A DNA stretch of 64,000 nucleotides from Robertkochia flava (GTDB lineage: Bacteria; Bacteroidota; Bacteroidia; Flavobacteriales; Flavobacteriaceae), in NCBI RefSeq assembly GCF_020166515.1, contig NZ_JAINZT010000002.1, forward strand, positions 186,001 to 250,000, given 5' to 3'. How positions within the stretch are numbered: the stretch's first letter is position 1; every line of letters starts with the position of its first letter. The notes under the pieces are model-generated. The model had not been told where the DNA came from. It was given only the letters and a program-made list of their open reading frames with translations, and searched no databases. The translations under genes were made by a program, and so were the position numbers. Shown in pieces: positions 50,782 through 60,266 of this stretch.

Positions 50782-50808
50782 GGAACGAAGGAAAAATACA
50801 GAACCCTT
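50782..50808 (-). promoter_or_regulatory. ECF-type promoter P4 (TlpA copy 2)
   Basis: Minus strand: TTAAGGGT, 15-nt spacer, CGTTCC (AAGGGT 50808-50803; CGTTCC 50787-50782). It differs from the other three only in the last two bases of the -10-like box. The leader would be about 95 nt. Confidence 0.75.
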
Positions 50809-50898
50809 AATCGTATTTAAAAAATGCCTTAAAGGAGATTGCTAAGTTTGAAGAGAATGGTCTTACCTTTGGTTGAAGTCAGCGTAAGACAGTGAGAA

Positions 50899-51432
50899 CT
50901 ATTTTTCCCTACCACCAGAGGTCATGCGCTGATTAAACGCCTCAGACTGGCCCTTAGGAATGGAAAGCGACTTCCACTGCTCCCCGCAGATCATCTTGCC
51001 CAGGAAAACCATCTGCCCTACGTGGTAGGCGTAATGACCCAGCTGTCGGTTCAGGGCTTCCATAACCGTGTGGGCCTCTGCCCTGATATAAACAATGCGG
51101 TCCGCATCATTTTCTGTTAGATCAGCCAGGGCCTGAAAAAGACACCTCCACCCTTTTTCCCAGAGCGCCAGCACTTCTTCCTTATTTGCCAGATCATCAA
51201 TGAATTCTGCATCCCTGTTACGCCACGGCTTCTCTCCGTCGGTGGTCAGAAACTCTGAGAACCGGGACAGCATGTTTCCTGCCAGGTGTTTAACCAGAAG
51301 GTTCATATTCAAAGATTCCGTATTGAAGCTCCAATTCATTTTACCTTCGGGAATTTGTTCCAGGGTTTTATTACCCAGGTCCTTGTAGAAATGGAAGCGC
51401 TCTGTGACCGATCTCAGATAGGAGGTTGACAT
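50899..51432 (-). CDS. DinB-superfamily protein (DUF1572 type)
   Basis: A 177-residue four-helix protein of the DinB/YfiT metal-binding superfamily. The three-His site is visible: His49 (LVKHLAGNM), His133 and His137 (LGHYAYHVGQMVFLGK). Members include thiol-S-transferases dependent on bacillithiol or mycothiol, but many have no known activity. It starts 9 bp after the GNAT gene stop, so the two form a small operon. Confidence 0.88.
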   Translation of the reverse strand: MSTSYLRSVTERFHFYKDLGNKTLEQIPEGKMNWSFNTESLNMNLLVKHLAGNMLSRFSEFLTTDGEKPWRNRDAEFIDDLANKEEVLALWEKGWRCLFQALADLTENDADRIVYIRAEAHTVMEALNRQLGHYAYHVGQMVFLGKMICGEQWKSLSIPKGQSEAFNQRMTSGGREK

Positions 51433-51441
51433 ATAGGGAAG

Positions 51442-51978
51442 TTACGGGATTTTTTCCCATTCCACCCGGTCTAAAACGAATATGACCTTATCCCCCGTCC
51501 TTTCCCCGGGTACAGCCCCCAGCTTTTTCAAAGCCTTCTGTGACCGAAAATTTTTTTCATAAACATCGAAAAACACCCTGTCGACCCACTGAAAAGCGCG
51601 ATCCAGCATGAGCTTCTTCACCTTTGTGTTAACACCAGTGCCCCAGACCGAGCGGTCAAAAAAGGTATATCCAATACGCAGGCAATTACCCTCAGCATCG
51701 TATTTATAATAGCGGGTACTCCCCAGAATCTTTCCGGTCATTTTACTTTGGATAACGAACATTCCGAGATCATTCTTTAATCCCTCTTCAAAGAATACGC
51801 GAAACACTTCGGGCTTCCAGCGGTCATGGGCATTGTGCTGCGCCCAGATCTCCCGATCGCTGGCTGCGCTGTACAATGCCTCATAATCAGCTTCCGTGGT
51901 GGAGCGGAGTAAAACAACTTCGTCTTCTAACGGAATATGGAACCTGGTTTTCATAGAACTGAGGTGCCCGGACGACAT
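51442..51978 (-). CDS. GNAT-family N-acetyltransferase, RimJ/RimL-like
   Basis: 178 residues. 'VVLLRSTTEADYEALYSAASDREIW' is the usual N-terminal strand and helix of RimJ/RimL-like acetyltransferases, and 'IGYTFFDRSVWGTGVNTKVKKLMLDRAF' is the acetyl-CoA loop region (GTGVNTK where Q/RxxGxG/A is usual), then 'YEKNFRSQKALKKLGAV'. The acceptor is unknown. A start at residue 9 (MKTRFHIPLE) is equally good. It is upstream of the DinB gene in the same transcription unit. Confidence 0.87.
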   Translation of the reverse strand: MSSGHLSSMKTRFHIPLEDEVVLLRSTTEADYEALYSAASDREIWAQHNAHDRWKPEVFRVFFEEGLKNDLGMFVIQSKMTGKILGSTRYYKYDAEGNCLRIGYTFFDRSVWGTGVNTKVKKLMLDRAFQWVDRVFFDVYEKNFRSQKALKKLGAVPGERTGDKVIFVLDRVEWEKIP

Positions 51979-52365
51979 TGGTTTTTAGAAGTTTATAATA
52001 CAGACACTAAATTAAGAGTAAATTTCTTTAAACCAACTTCCTGTAAAAATTTCAGTTCTTGCCTTAATCTGCATAAGTGCCCCTGATTCTATTACCCCCT
52101 GTATCTGCCAGGGAAAAGGTAAGCGAAAGTGAGGTAAGAGGTAATTGCGTAAAAGCAGTCCATACCAGGGAGATCTCATTGCTGAGGTACCTCGGAAAAA
52201 TGTGGCATGCGGGATGAGGCATGCGAAAAGAATATACAGGGTTCGGAATAATTTGCAACTATACCGATCCAAATTACTATTCGACAATTATTCTGCTATC
52301 CTCCTCCGTTTAACCACTGAATTTATTATCTTAATGTAAGATATTTACTTCCTAAGCTATTTATA
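51979..52365. other. Intergenic stretch, no gene supported
   Basis: 387 bp between divergent genes. It holds a direct repeat of GGCATGCG (about 52203 and 52218) but no recognised promoter, RNA or repeat array. Minus-strand frames of 60-90 codons here have unlikely composition, so I do not call them. Confidence 0.4.
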
Positions 52366-53043
52366 ATGAACAATTTAAGAGTTGTTCTTTTCTTGATTCA
52401 CATGTGCCTGATTCTCTCAGGCACAGAAGAACTTATTGCTCAAAACACCTTAACTCAAGACTCCTTAATTTCCGCTTTTCGAAAGGGAAGATGGCTTTCC
52501 GGATTATCAGGAAGTATAAGTTCCAGCACGAATAACTTCGGAAACTCCGCTGAAAAAAGAAGCATCAATGAATTCGGGATCAACATATTCACAGGGAAAT
52601 TCATCAAAGATCAATGGTTGATAGGCGGATCCATAATAACGGAAAGAGACAATGCTACAGGCGATGTGGACCGAACAACGGAGTCCTTATATTTCGGTCC
52701 CTTTTTGAGCTGGTATTTTTCCAGGAATCCAAGGGGTTCGATGTACGGCTCTGTTTCTTCCGGATACGTGCGATACAAGGAACAAACCAGCCTGGTGGTA
52801 ATGGAAACCGAAGTGGCCCAGAGCTCAGATGGTGATGGTTTGGGTGCTATTTTCAGCCTAGGGTACGCCTATGTCATACATGATATGATCGCTTTCGATA
52901 TCGGGATAGATTACAGGGTATTATGGGTTGGAGTTGACCTGGAACAGACTCCCTTCGGGACTTCCCGGTCTGAAAATATTACTATAAAGAACACCGCCTT
53001 CACCTTTGGCTTTAATGTAATTCTCGACGAATTCTTATTTTGA
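52366..53043 (+). CDS. Outer-membrane beta-barrel protein, about 225 aa
   Basis: A signal peptide (1-25, ending LIAQ) is followed by alternating amphipathic strands ending in aromatic residues ('LYFGPFLSWYFS', 'GSMYGSVSSGYVRY', 'TAFTFGFNVILDEFLF' with terminal Phe). This is the pattern of an 8-10-strand OmpW/OmpA-like barrel. The function is unknown. The stop codon overlaps the next ATG by one base (TGATG), so it is coupled to the Omp85-like gene downstream. Confidence 0.82.
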   Translation: MNNLRVVLFLIHMCLILSGTEELIAQNTLTQDSLISAFRKGRWLSGLSGSISSSTNNFGNSAEKRSINEFGINIFTGKFIKDQWLIGGSIITERDNATGDVDRTTESLYFGPFLSWYFSRNPRGSMYGSVSSGYVRYKEQTSLVVMETEVAQSSDGDGLGAIFSLGYAYVIHDMIAFDIGIDYRVLWVGVDLEQTPFGTSRSENITIKNTAFTFGFNVILDEFLF

Positions 53044-54149
53044 TGGGCAGGCTTAGCATCATATGGCTCCTGTTCCTGTTTTCCTTATCCCTCAAAGGTC
53101 AGGAGCGGGATGGCCTTCCCCTGGACACGTTAAAGGGTTCCAGAAACCTTAAATTTATCGGAATCCCGATTGCCTTTTATACCCCGGAAACCCAATTTGG
53201 TGTGGGAGGAGGTGCACAATTATTCCTGTTAAACAATACCAACAGATTCAATGAGAGGGTTTCTCAAATCCTATTCAGCGGCATTTATACTTCAGCAGGA
53301 CAGGTTATCCTTGGTGCTGCTCCTGAAGTTTACCTGGGTAGGGGAAATTACTTTATCGATGCCGATTACCAATTTGAAATTTATCCGAATTATTTCTGGG
53401 GAATAGGTCCGGAAACACCCGAAGACGCTAAAGAAGCTTATAACCAGACCTCCCACGTGGTAACGGTGAGCTTCTTAAAACGGCTTCCTCCTGATTTAAA
53501 TTTTGGGTTTACCTATACATTTGCCAATTACCAGATCACGGAAGTAGAAGAAGGCAGATTACTTGACTCCGGCACTGTTCCGGGATCTGACAGAACCGTG
53601 ATTAGTGGTTTGGGAGCTGAATTTAACCTGGATACCCGTAATGAGGTTTCCTCCCCCACCAAAGGGTCACTATTGAAGTTCAGCGCCCATTTTTCCAGTG
53701 AGGTGTTCGGGGCAACACACGGCTATAATAAATTTCAGCTGGATCTTAGGCATTATATCCAGGCAGGCACAAAGGGTACATTTGCATCGCAACTGTATGT
53801 GGAGACCAATTACGGTCAGGTGCCCTTCCAGGGGAAGGCCCATTTTGGGGGAAGTTCTAAAGGAAGAGGATATTTTTATGGTCGGTTTATTGATGATCAT
53901 ATGTATATACTTCAGGGGGAATACCGCTACAGATTTAAACCGAGATGGGCTATAGCAGCGTTCGGGCTCTTTGGAGACGTAGCCGGAGATACCTCTGATC
54001 TGTTTGAGCTAAATCGCATGAAGCCGGCTTTTGGAGGAGGGGTGCGTTTTAAAATATTAAAAGATCAGAATACCTGGGTCCGGCTCGATTTCGGAAAAGG
54101 AAAGGGCGAACAGAGTGGCATTTACTTCGGGGTAAACGAGGCTTTTTAA
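53043..54149 (+). CDS. Omp85/BamA-type outer-membrane barrel without POTRA domains
   Basis: I take the ATG at 53043 (MGRLSIIW); the frame is open one codon further to a TTG. A signal peptide (ending LKGQ) is followed directly by barrel strands, with no POTRA repeats. 'GGSSKGRGYFYGRFIDDHMYILQGEYRYRF' matches the lid-loop/strand region of the D15/Omp85 barrel (the VRGF-like motif is GRGY here), and the chain ends in Phe. POTRA-less Omp85 members form outer-membrane pores or act with a partner; the coupled small barrel gene (1-bp overlap) is a candidate partner. Confidence 0.85.
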   Translation: MGRLSIIWLLFLFSLSLKGQERDGLPLDTLKGSRNLKFIGIPIAFYTPETQFGVGGGAQLFLLNNTNRFNERVSQILFSGIYTSAGQVILGAAPEVYLGRGNYFIDADYQFEIYPNYFWGIGPETPEDAKEAYNQTSHVVTVSFLKRLPPDLNFGFTYTFANYQITEVEEGRLLDSGTVPGSDRTVISGLGAEFNLDTRNEVSSPTKGSLLKFSAHFSSEVFGATHGYNKFQLDLRHYIQAGTKGTFASQLYVETNYGQVPFQGKAHFGGSSKGRGYFYGRFIDDHMYILQGEYRYRFKPRWAIAAFGLFGDVAGDTSDLFELNRMKPAFGGGVRFKILKDQNTWVRLDFGKGKGEQSGIYFGVNEAF

Positions 54150-54266
54150 GGGGGATCGAAGTTTTTATCGGCTTTTTCTCTCCTTTTATCTCTCAAACAG
54201 CCAAGAACCGCCCACTCATGGGAAATTTTCTATAATTTGAAGTAACAACCAAATTCACAAGCTGTT

Positions 54267-57038
54267 ATGAGACAACTATATTTATTAACGCTTTTTATCT
54301 TTTCGGCCGCTTTAAGTGCACAGAATTTTAAGGCTGACGATATCAACATCGACTACGAGAAATTTGAATTACCCAACGGTCTCACCTTGCTGGTACATGA
54401 AGACCATAAGGCTCCCATTGTAGCGGTAAATATGTGGTATCATGTTGGGTCTAAAAACGAAAAGCCCGGGAAGAGTGGGTTTGCCCACCTTTTTGAACAC
54501 CTTATGTTTAATGGGAGTGAGCATTTCAATGATGATTATTTCCAGGCCATAGAACGGATCGGGGGTACCGATGTAAATGGTACCACGAATTCTGACCGTA
54601 CCAATTATTTTCAGAATGTACCGGTTTCAGCACTGGACCAGGTATTATTCCTGGAGTCCGACCGAATGGGTTATATGCTGGGCGCTATTACCCAGGAACT
54701 TCTGGACGAACAACGCGGGGTGGTTCAAAATGAAAAAAGACAAGGTGAAAATCAGCCTTACGGGAAACAGTGGGATTACCTTACCAAAGCCATGTATCCC
54801 AAAGGGCATCCATATTCCTGGACGGTCATTGGAGAGATGGAAGACCTGAATGCCGCTACCCTTGATGACGTTAAGGAATGGTTCAAAAGCTATTACGGTC
54901 CCAACAATGCAGTGATCGCTATTGCAGGCGATATCACCCCTGAGGTTGCTTATGAAAAAACCCTTAAATATTTTGGGGAGATACCAGCCGGTCCCACCAT
55001 TGAACGGCAGGAGCTCAACATTCCCGATCATCCCTACGATACCCGCCAGGTATACCAGGACAGGGTACCGGAAAGCCGGATTATGTTTGCCTGGAATTCG
55101 CCTGCCTTAGGCCAGGAAGAAGACCTGCATATGGACCTTGTTTCTGCGATCTTAAGTAGTGGAAAAACCTCCAGGCTGTATAACAGGCTGGTTTATACAG
55201 ACCAGATCGCTTCTATGGCCACTGCCTTTCAATATTCCTCCGAATTAGCGGGTAACTTTATTGTTATGGCTAATGTTAAACCTGGCGAAGATCCTGAAAA
55301 AGTAAAGCAGGTCCTTATGGAAGAGGTGAATCGTTTTATCCAGGAGGGTCCAACCGAAGAAGAACTCAGGAGAGTAAAATCGGCTTATTTTGCCAACTTC
55401 ATTAAAGGCCTGGAACGCATCGGTGGTTTCGGAGGTGTCTCAGATATCCTGGCTTCGAATCAAACCTATTTTGGAGACGCTGGCTATTACAAGGTCATGC
55501 TCAAGTATATTGAAGACGCTACAGCAGCCGACCTTCAGGCCGTAGCCGCCAAGTGGTTAACCAAAGGAAAACACATCCTGGAGTGTCATCCGTTCCCGGA
55601 ATACTCCATTACCGATACTCCTGTAGACCGGTCTGGATTACCAGCCCTGACTGCTCAGAAAAGTTCTAAATTTCCTGAACTGGAACGGGCGCGCCTTTCC
55701 AACGGGTTGAATATTGTTCTTGCCCGGAGAACCGGCGTACCTACCATTGCCATGCAGATGATGTTCGATGCAGGTACAAAAACCGATTACCTGAGCAAAG
55801 CCGGTACGGCATCCCTGGCGATGAACCTACTGGACGAAGGAACCAAAAACAGGAATACCCTGGAGATCAGTGAAGAACTGCAAATGCTTGGGGCTTCCCT
55901 GTATTCAAATTCTGGCCTTGACGAGTCTAATGTAAGCATGACCACCCTGAAACCTACTCTCAATGAAAGCCTGGACTTGTTTGCCGATGTGATCCGGAAT
56001 CCCGCCTTTCCTGAAAAGGAATTTGAAAGGCTTAAAAAGGACCAGATCAATAGTATTAAAAGAGAAAAATCACAACCCTTTGGGATGGCCCTCAGGAGCA
56101 TGACCAAATATATGTACGGCGAAGACCATCCATATGGTAACCCGTACACAGGATCGGGCTACGAAGAAACCGTTGACGCCATTACCCTGGACGACATCAA
56201 AAATTTCCATGAAACCTGGCTTCGTCCGAACAACGCCACCCTGATCGTAACGGGAGATGTGGATATGAACACCCTGACCTCAAAACTGGAAAAGGCGTTC
56301 TCGGGATGGAAAAAAGGGGATGTTCCGGACATAAAAATGGGCAAACCTTCCCTTGCCAATCAAAATACGCTCTACCTGATCGACAGGCCGCAATCGGAAC
56401 AATCGATCATTATTGCCGGTCACCTGACAGATGCCTATGGCGATGTGAACGAGATTGCCCGGGAACAGATGGTGAACATTCTCGGAGGAGAATTCACCTC
56501 CAGGATCAACATGAACCTGAGAGAAGATAAACACTGGGCCTATGGGGCCGGCGGACTGGTCCTGGATACAAAAGGACAACGTCCCTTTCTTGTATATGCC
56601 CCCGTGCAAACCGATAAAACGGCCGAATCTGTCCTGGAGATCCGGAAGGAACTCAGTGAATTTGTAACTACCCGACCCGCCACCCAGGCAGAACTCGACA
56701 AGGTAAAGACCAACCAGGTACTGGCCCTTCCGGGGCAGTGGGAAACCAACGCCGCCGTGAACAGCTCAGTAGCCAATATCGTAAGCCATGACCTGCCGGA
56801 CGATTACTACCAGACCTACGACCAGGAAGTGAGAAACCTTGACCTGCCTGCCCTGTTAGAGGTGAGTGAAACCATGGTACGCCCTCAGGATGTAAAATGG
56901 TTCGTGGTTGGAGACAAGGCTAAGATCGCCGCCAAGCTCGATGAACTTGGATTTGACCGGATCGTGGAGCTCGATGCCGATGGAAACCCTATCAAAGACT
57001 CGAAAATCCCTGATAAAAAACAGGACCTAAAAAATTAA
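54267..57038 (+). CDS. M16 (insulinase/pitrilysin) zinc peptidase, secreted
   Basis: 923 residues, signal peptide ending LSAQ (19). The zinc motif HLFEH (74-78) lies in 'GFAHLFEHLMFNGSEHF', with the downstream Glu in 'EQRGVVQNEKRQGENQPYG'. The C-terminal half (from about residue 480) is the inactive M16 partner. The protein is soluble in the periplasm, unlike the lipoprotein M16 at 27825. Both could degrade peptides brought in by SusC/D systems nearby. It lies 117 bp after the Omp85-like gene and is followed by a terminator at 57053-57087. Confidence 0.94.
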   Translation: MRQLYLLTLFIFSAALSAQNFKADDINIDYEKFELPNGLTLLVHEDHKAPIVAVNMWYHVGSKNEKPGKSGFAHLFEHLMFNGSEHFNDDYFQAIERIGGTDVNGTTNSDRTNYFQNVPVSALDQVLFLESDRMGYMLGAITQELLDEQRGVVQNEKRQGENQPYGKQWDYLTKAMYPKGHPYSWTVIGEMEDLNAATLDDVKEWFKSYYGPNNAVIAIAGDITPEVAYEKTLKYFGEIPAGPTIERQELNIPDHPYDTRQVYQDRVPESRIMFAWNSPALGQEEDLHMDLVSAILSSGKTSRLYNRLVYTDQIASMATAFQYSSELAGNFIVMANVKPGEDPEKVKQVLMEEVNRFIQEGPTEEELRRVKSAYFANFIKGLERIGGFGGVSDILASNQTYFGDAGYYKVMLKYIEDATAADLQAVAAKWLTKGKHILECHPFPEYSITDTPVDRSGLPALTAQKSSKFPELERARLSNGLNIVLARRTGVPTIAMQMMFDAGTKTDYLSKAGTASLAMNLLDEGTKNRNTLEISEELQMLGASLYSNSGLDESNVSMTTLKPTLNESLDLFADVIRNPAFPEKEFERLKKDQINSIKREKSQPFGMALRSMTKYMYGEDHPYGNPYTGSGYEETVDAITLDDIKNFHETWLRPNNATLIVTGDVDMNTLTSKLEKAFSGWKKGDVPDIKMGKPSLANQNTLYLIDRPQSEQSIIIAGHLTDAYGDVNEIAREQMVNILGGEFTSRINMNLREDKHWAYGAGGLVLDTKGQRPFLVYAPVQTDKTAESVLEIRKELSEFVTTRPATQAELDKVKTNQVLALPGQWETNAAVNSSVANIVSHDLPDDYYQTYDQEVRNLDLPALLEVSETMVRPQDVKWFVVGDKAKIAAKLDELGFDRIVELDADGNPIKDSKIPDKKQDLKN

Positions 57039-57052
57039 TCCTTCAGCGAAAC

Positions 57053-57087
57053 AAAAAGCCGGCAACAGGAGTGACCGGCTTTTTTTT
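57053..57087 (+). terminator. Intrinsic terminator after the second M16 gene
   Basis: Arms AAAAAGCCGG (57053-57062) and CCGGCTTTTT (57075-57084) with a 12-nt loop and a T-run to 57087. Confidence 0.88.
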
Positions 57088-57200
57088 AGCACCTTCGAAA
57101 GAGCCGGTGTACCGAAGAGATCCCTGTCTTTGTCCCAAAAAACGAAAACGATGGTGTAACAATATCGGGAGGTATTCGTCTTCCTATAAAACTCATCAAC

Positions 57201-57668
57201 ATGAAAACGACAATTATGACCATGGCAATGCTGTTATTTGCCACCGTGATCTTTGCCCAGGAAAGGGTTAAGGAAAAAGACGTACTGGGAACCTGGAAAT
57301 TTAAGATCGATATCCGCGATGCCGTGAAGGAAGAAGCCAAAGATATGGGCTTTTTCGAAGGCATGATGGCCAAAGCCGTTTCAGGTATGGTGGAGGATAT
57401 CATGGAGGAGATCGATATTACCTTTGATTTCCAAAAAAACAATGTGGTCTATCTCACCGTGGTGAATGATATTGAGGAACGGGAAACCGAAACTGAAAAG
57501 CTGCACTGGGAGATCGACGAAGATGGCAGCATCCGGATCGACGATATTGACAATGACAATGTACAGATCCAGAATGACGGATACTGGGTACTCGCTGACG
57601 GAAAATTAATTGCCTATGAAAAAGACGGAACAATAGAAAAAAACGCATGGATGGAACGCGTAAAATAA
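57201..57668 (+). CDS. Secreted lipocalin-like hypothetical protein, 155 aa
   Basis: A signal peptide (1-20, ending IFAQ) is followed by 'VLGTWKFKIDI', a GTW start typical of lipocalin-like or DUF4488/DUF5004-type domains in Bacteroidota. The middle (about 45-70) is helical and Met/Glu-rich, and the rest alternates short strands (ITFDFQKNNVVYLTV, 'LHWEIDEDGSIRIDD', 'GYWVLADGKLIAYEKDG'). The ligand is unknown. It is a single gene with a terminator 28 bp after the stop. Confidence 0.78.
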   Translation: MKTTIMTMAMLLFATVIFAQERVKEKDVLGTWKFKIDIRDAVKEEAKDMGFFEGMMAKAVSGMVEDIMEEIDITFDFQKNNVVYLTVVNDIEERETETEKLHWEIDEDGSIRIDDIDNDNVQIQNDGYWVLADGKLIAYEKDGTIEKNAWMERVK

Positions 57669-57695
57669 AACGTTCATAAACCTTTTAAACTCCAG

Positions 57696-57724
57696 CCTCT
57701 CCGTTTACACAGAGAGGTTTTTTT
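57696..57724 (+). terminator. Intrinsic terminator CCTCTC / GAGAGG with T7
   Basis: Arms at 57696-57701 and 57712-57717 followed by seven T. It serves the plus-strand gene that ends at 57668; the convergent TonB receptor stop is at 57757. Confidence 0.8.
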
Positions 57725-57756
57725 ATGTCTGAAGATTGTGTAGACCACAGGTTAAA

Positions 57757-60114
57757 CTAGAAGTCAACAACGATCCCGATACTGGGTATCAACTGGCTGT
57801 TGTCGCTTTCAATGGCCACCAGGCTTCTGGGTTCCACCACCGAGCCGTCGGCATTACGGCTAAGGCCGTATTCTGTGGGCTGAGGAATTTGCTGACCGAG
57901 CACATTCTGTGCTTCAAAGAACACGTTAAGGGCCAGTTTTCTCAGGTTCCATTTCTTGTCGATACGAATGTCCAGCTGGCTAAAGGTTCCCAGTTTCTCT
58001 TCGCCAAGGCGATTGTAGTCTAACACCACCTCCGGATAATTAGCAAGCGTGGCGTCCAGATCTGTGGGCACAAAAGGTGTTTCTCCGGCAAAGCGATATC
58101 GCGCACTGAATTCCCAGTTGTTTCCGAACTTATACCCACCGGTAAACGACACCAAATGCCGACTGTCCCAAACCGAAGGAAGGTAGGTTTCCGTATCAAA
58201 ACCTGTGAACTCACTGTAGAACCAGGTATAGGCAAAGATCCCATAGAAATTATTAGTGAGCTTTTGCTGGAATTGCAGCTCTGCCCCATAGCTTCTCCCC
58301 TTTCCAACAGTGGCAATATCTTCACTTCCTAAAACCTCGAATCCTCCCCCCTTATTGGCCAGAGAAACCTGGTCGGTTACGGAAACCGGGTAATCGTCAT
58401 AGCGCTTATAAAACCCTTCAACAGAGATGGTGGAAGAAGGAGAAAAATAATGCTGTATACCCAGTACATAATGATCGCTCACCGTATAATCTGCATTCTT
58501 ATTCAATAGCACCCCATTGTTGTCTCTGAACCCAAGTATGGTGTATGGCGGTAATTTATAATAACGCCCTAAAGAACCGTTAAGCCTCCAATTTTCAGTA
58601 AACTCATAAGACAGGGAGAATCTCGGAGAAAAGGTAGAGAAAAGGTCGTCTTGTTCGGTGAACGTATCATCATCCATACGGAAACCAAAGGAAAGGTCCA
58701 GTTTATTGTTAAAGAACGATTTCGTTACATTAGAAAAGAACCCGTATTTATAGAAGTCAATGCTGGTGTCAAACTGCAATCCGCCATTGACATCAACCGT
58801 TGCATTTTCGTAATCAGATCGCTGGGCATTAAAACCGGCAGTCAGTTTCCAATCGCCAAAGAATTTGGTGGCCGCATACCGCAATTTGGTCTCCGACTCC
58901 CTCGCGTCATTGTTAAAGATCACCCCCGCTTCATTTTCCGGATCCTCGTAACGGGTAAAGTTATTGAACAGGGTGTTATTGCTCAGGGTGGTTTCCATAA
59001 ACCCCGTACCGTCTTTAAATCTTTTTTTCCAGGTAAGTCCAATAGCATTGGTGCGTTGCTCTATAAAAGGCGCCTGGTCAAGAGTGGCCTGCTGTTCGGC
59101 ATCAAAATCTTCAGGAGCTTCCAGGGTAAAGTCATCGATAGAGCCAATACCGATCAGGCTGATCTCATTGTAGCTGTCTATCTTGTGATTAAGCTTGTAT
59201 TGGTAGTCCCAGTAATCGGGCCTGATAGGCAACCCGATGGCCTTAAACAGGAATTGAAGGTAACTGCGACGTACCGAAGCCAGGAAAGTAGTTTTTGATT
59301 CATCGTTATTCCCCTTAAAGAGTGGCCCCTCAAAGGTCAGGGCAGCCTCGCTGGCACTCACCCTGAAATTTCCGGTAAAGTTTCGGTTATTCCCATTTCG
59401 CTGGCTGAACTGCAAGACCCCGGAAAGCGGATTGTCATATTGGGCACCAAAGGCCGAGGTAGAAAGCGTTACATTATCTATGAAGGAAACGTTGACCATA
59501 CCCACTGGTCCGCCGGCACTACCCTGGGTGGCGAAATGGTTGATATTGGGAATCTCCATGCCGTCAAGGTAATACACGGTTTCATTCGGGGCACCTCCCC
59601 TGATGATAAGGTCATTTCGAAATCCGCCAACAGAGGGAGAAACTCCGGGCAGGGTTTGTGCAACCCGCACCACATCATTATTACTCCCCGGGTAAGTGGC
59701 TATTTCTACGGCAGAAAGGGTCTGGGTAGATAAGGGGGTTTCTTTAGGTCTGCTTATTTTGTTAGCATTGGTAACGACCACCTCTCCCAACTCCTCTGTA
59801 TCTTCCTCAAGTTCAAAATTGTAATCAGGGGTACCCACTGAACGTACAAGGATGTTGTATTTGGTCTGGGTCTTAAACCCGATATAACTCACCACCAGGT
59901 TATAGGATCCGGGTTCCACATCTTTAATTACGTATTTACCGTCAAGGTCGGTCTGGGCTCCCTTTTGGGTGCCTTCAAGATAAACAGAAGCTCCCAAAAT
60001 GGGTTCTCCGGTGTTATCGGTAACAATACCGTATATGTCAGTATTTACCTGTGCCCATCCGGTTTGTATACTAAGCAGGACCAGGAGAAGACTGAAAAGT
60101 TTTCGTTTGATCAT
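57757..60114 (-). CDS. TonB-dependent outer-membrane receptor with carboxypeptidase-like regulatory domain
   Basis: I place the start at 60114 (MIKRKLFSLLLVLLSIQTGW); the frame extends to 60144, but the promoter-like element at 60142-60149 would overlap that start. The protein (about 785 residues) has a signal peptide, CarboxypepD_reg-like domain ('GIVTDNTGEPILGASVYLEG'), a plug ('DLIIRGGAPNETVYYLDGMEIPNINHF') and a 22-strand barrel. There is no SusD partner and no STN domain, so it belongs to the stand-alone TonB receptor class. The plug 'RGGAPNETVYYLDG' occurs in receptors of uncertain ligand, often proposed to take peptides or metal chelates. Confidence 0.92.
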   Translation of the reverse strand: MIKRKLFSLLLVLLSIQTGWAQVNTDIYGIVTDNTGEPILGASVYLEGTQKGAQTDLDGKYVIKDVEPGSYNLVVSYIGFKTQTKYNILVRSVGTPDYNFELEEDTEELGEVVVTNANKISRPKETPLSTQTLSAVEIATYPGSNNDVVRVAQTLPGVSPSVGGFRNDLIIRGGAPNETVYYLDGMEIPNINHFATQGSAGGPVGMVNVSFIDNVTLSTSAFGAQYDNPLSGVLQFSQRNGNNRNFTGNFRVSASEAALTFEGPLFKGNNDESKTTFLASVRRSYLQFLFKAIGLPIRPDYWDYQYKLNHKIDSYNEISLIGIGSIDDFTLEAPEDFDAEQQATLDQAPFIEQRTNAIGLTWKKRFKDGTGFMETTLSNNTLFNNFTRYEDPENEAGVIFNNDARESETKLRYAATKFFGDWKLTAGFNAQRSDYENATVDVNGGLQFDTSIDFYKYGFFSNVTKSFFNNKLDLSFGFRMDDDTFTEQDDLFSTFSPRFSLSYEFTENWRLNGSLGRYYKLPPYTILGFRDNNGVLLNKNADYTVSDHYVLGIQHYFSPSSTISVEGFYKRYDDYPVSVTDQVSLANKGGGFEVLGSEDIATVGKGRSYGAELQFQQKLTNNFYGIFAYTWFYSEFTGFDTETYLPSVWDSRHLVSFTGGYKFGNNWEFSARYRFAGETPFVPTDLDATLANYPEVVLDYNRLGEEKLGTFSQLDIRIDKKWNLRKLALNVFFEAQNVLGQQIPQPTEYGLSRNADGSVVEPRSLVAIESDNSQLIPSIGIVVDF

Positions 60115-60141
60115 AACATCCATAGCAATAGTCTTTTTGTT

Positions 60142-60149
60142 CAAAAATA
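60142..60149 (-). promoter_or_regulatory. Candidate -7 element TATTTTTG for the TonB receptor
   Basis: Reverse complement CAAAAATA is a perfect TAnnTTTG match on the minus strand; CAA (a -33 TTG) lies at 60167-60169, 17 nt further. The start near 60135 supports the ATG at 60114 or 60123, not 60144. Confidence 0.55.
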
Positions 60150-60266
60150 CTATTGAAAACCATGAACAACTGATAAACTTTTGTAAAATTTCCTACGCCG
60201 TTAGTTTTTAAACAGATAACGGCAGAAAACAAATTATTCTCCACTACGCAAACTTATCTTGCTCCT

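Noticed and set aside
52012-52287. A 91-codon minus-strand frame between divergent genes
   Set aside because: Low-quality composition and overlap with other chance frames.
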